Part shown: one piece after another, positions 35,569 through 36,110 of the stretch
Layout: the number at the start of each line of letters is the position of its first letter
Numbering within the stretch: position 1 is the first letter of the stretch
Assembly (NCBI RefSeq): GCF_010093085.1
Contig: NZ_MSRC01000012.1
Location: 1-36,110 of the forward strand
Origin: Bacillus sp. SKDU12
Lineage (GTDB): Bacteria > Bacillota > Bacilli > Bacillales > Bacillaceae
DNA length: 36,110 nt
Direction of reading: 5' to 3'
The notes under the pieces: generated by a model
The model's database searches: none
What the model was told of the DNA's origin: nothing
What the model saw: the letters and a program-made list of their open reading frames with translations, nothing else
Position numbers and translations under genes: made by a program

Positions 35569-36110
35569 TAAATTTCAAACTTGTGTTCAAATGTCTTCAA
35601 TTTTGTTAATAAATATGATCTTTGTTCAATAGTTTCTCTAAAATCACTAATCCTACTCTCCCATTCTAAACTCGGATTAATAATTGGTACTCTGATTTCT
35701 TCCATTCTTTTTCCTAAGGTTCCTAACGTCGATTGAATAAACACCAAGTTCCTTATTTGATTTTTTACCTCTGGCAAATTTAATAAATATAAAAACTCAT
35801 AGGGATTAAAAGGAGCTTCTTCTGATAATGAAATTATTTTTATATGGCTTTGAACTATACATTTTAAATTGTACTTATTAAGAATAGCCGTATTCCCTAT
35901 TCTGTATCGTCCGTCAAATACAAACAATATATCCCCTTCTTGTAAGTTTTGTGTTTTACTATATTGATTGTAAATTTCCTCACTTACTGAATTTGTAGGA
36001 TCCATGGATATTTCTAGATTACTAATATCTGAGGTTCTAATAAAGGGGATTTCTCCTGTACCATAAGCATCAGAGCCAATTTCATGGCCCTTTCGTATGG
36101 TTATATAACC
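35568..36110 (-). CDS. C-terminal target-recognition part of an adenine DNA methyltransferase or HsdS-like subunit (partial)
   Basis: The frame is open from the window edge (36110) to a stop at 35568, giving the last 180 aa of a longer protein. It contains a type I-like target recognition domain: KGHEIGSDAYGTGEIPFIRT then SDISNL, followed by LQEGDILFVFDGRYRIGNTA and IRNLVFIQSTLGTLGKRMEE (helix between recognition units), then IRVPI and a C-terminal coiled helix. This is found in N6-adenine methyltransferases with fused specificity domains and in HsdS proteins. It converges on the C-endonuclease pair and is probably the protecting methylase. The catalytic NPPY domain, if present, lies outside the window. 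Confidence 0.75.
   Translation of the reverse strand, partial: GYITIRKGHEIGSDAYGTGEIPFIRTSDISNLEISMDPTNSVSEEIYNQYSKTQNLQEGDILFVFDGRYRIGNTAILNKYNLKCIVQSHIKIISLSEEAPFNPYEFLYLLNLPEVKNQIRNLVFIQSTLGTLGKRMEEIRVPIINPSLEWESRISDFRETIEQRSYLLTKLKTFEHKFEI

Overview
The window comes from the Bacillus subtilis species complex. The gluconate operon (gntR-gntK-gntP-gntZ), ahpC-ahpF, bglA, a yydK-like regulator and fbp follow one another in B. subtilis order, preceded by the yxbF/aldX, yxa, yxnA and glxK genes. Several proteins (for example GntR) look close to, but not identical with, my recollection of the strain 168 sequences, so a relative of 168 is more likely than 168 itself. Names rest on remembered family sequences and gene order; no search was run.

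Left end (1-4400): an AT-rich peptide-export locus with a small membrane protein, a 727-aa ABC transporter carrying a C39 leader peptidase, and an HlyD-type accessory protein with a long coiled coil. No double-glycine precursor peptide is visible, so the exported substrate is unknown.

4400-17200: accessory metabolism and membrane genes. A tandem two-domain TetR regulator is divergent from an aldehyde dehydrogenase. Two RDD membrane paralogues flank a secreted beta-propeller protein (yxaL) and a membrane protein (yxaJ). A broken tail of a DUF418-type gene (probably yxaH) marks a deletion before yxnA. A MarR regulator (yxaD) is divergent from a CidA/LrgA-LrgB pair, with two copies of a palindrome between them. 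Next come four tandem paralogues of a small membrane-anchored family (DUF1433-like), arranged as a two-gene unit repeated with an exact 1,108-bp offset, then a hairpin-led small gene that appears frameshifted, and yxaB.

17200-33040: carbon metabolism and peroxide defence. glxK (glycerate kinase) precedes the gnt operon, which has a GntR operator and two catabolite-response elements. ahpC-ahpF has a PerR-box-like site. A complete beta-glucoside uptake unit (EIIBCA permease plus phospho-beta-glucosidase BglA) is divergent from a GntR/HutC regulator, with a palindrome filling the spacer of the permease promoter. The class III fructose-bisphosphatase fbp follows. The epipeptide operon yydFGHIJ, which I recall lying between yydK and fbp in 168, is missing here. 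Small membrane ORFs lie at 23750-23896 and 30706-30867.

33040-36110: a foreign, AT-rich end. About 1.5 kb of decayed mobile-element-like coding sequence is followed by a restriction-modification locus: a controller (C) protein with an upstream C-box-like repeat, a putative HNH endonuclease, a strong bidirectional terminator, and, convergent, the C-terminal target-recognition part of an adenine methyltransferase or specificity subunit that runs off the window.
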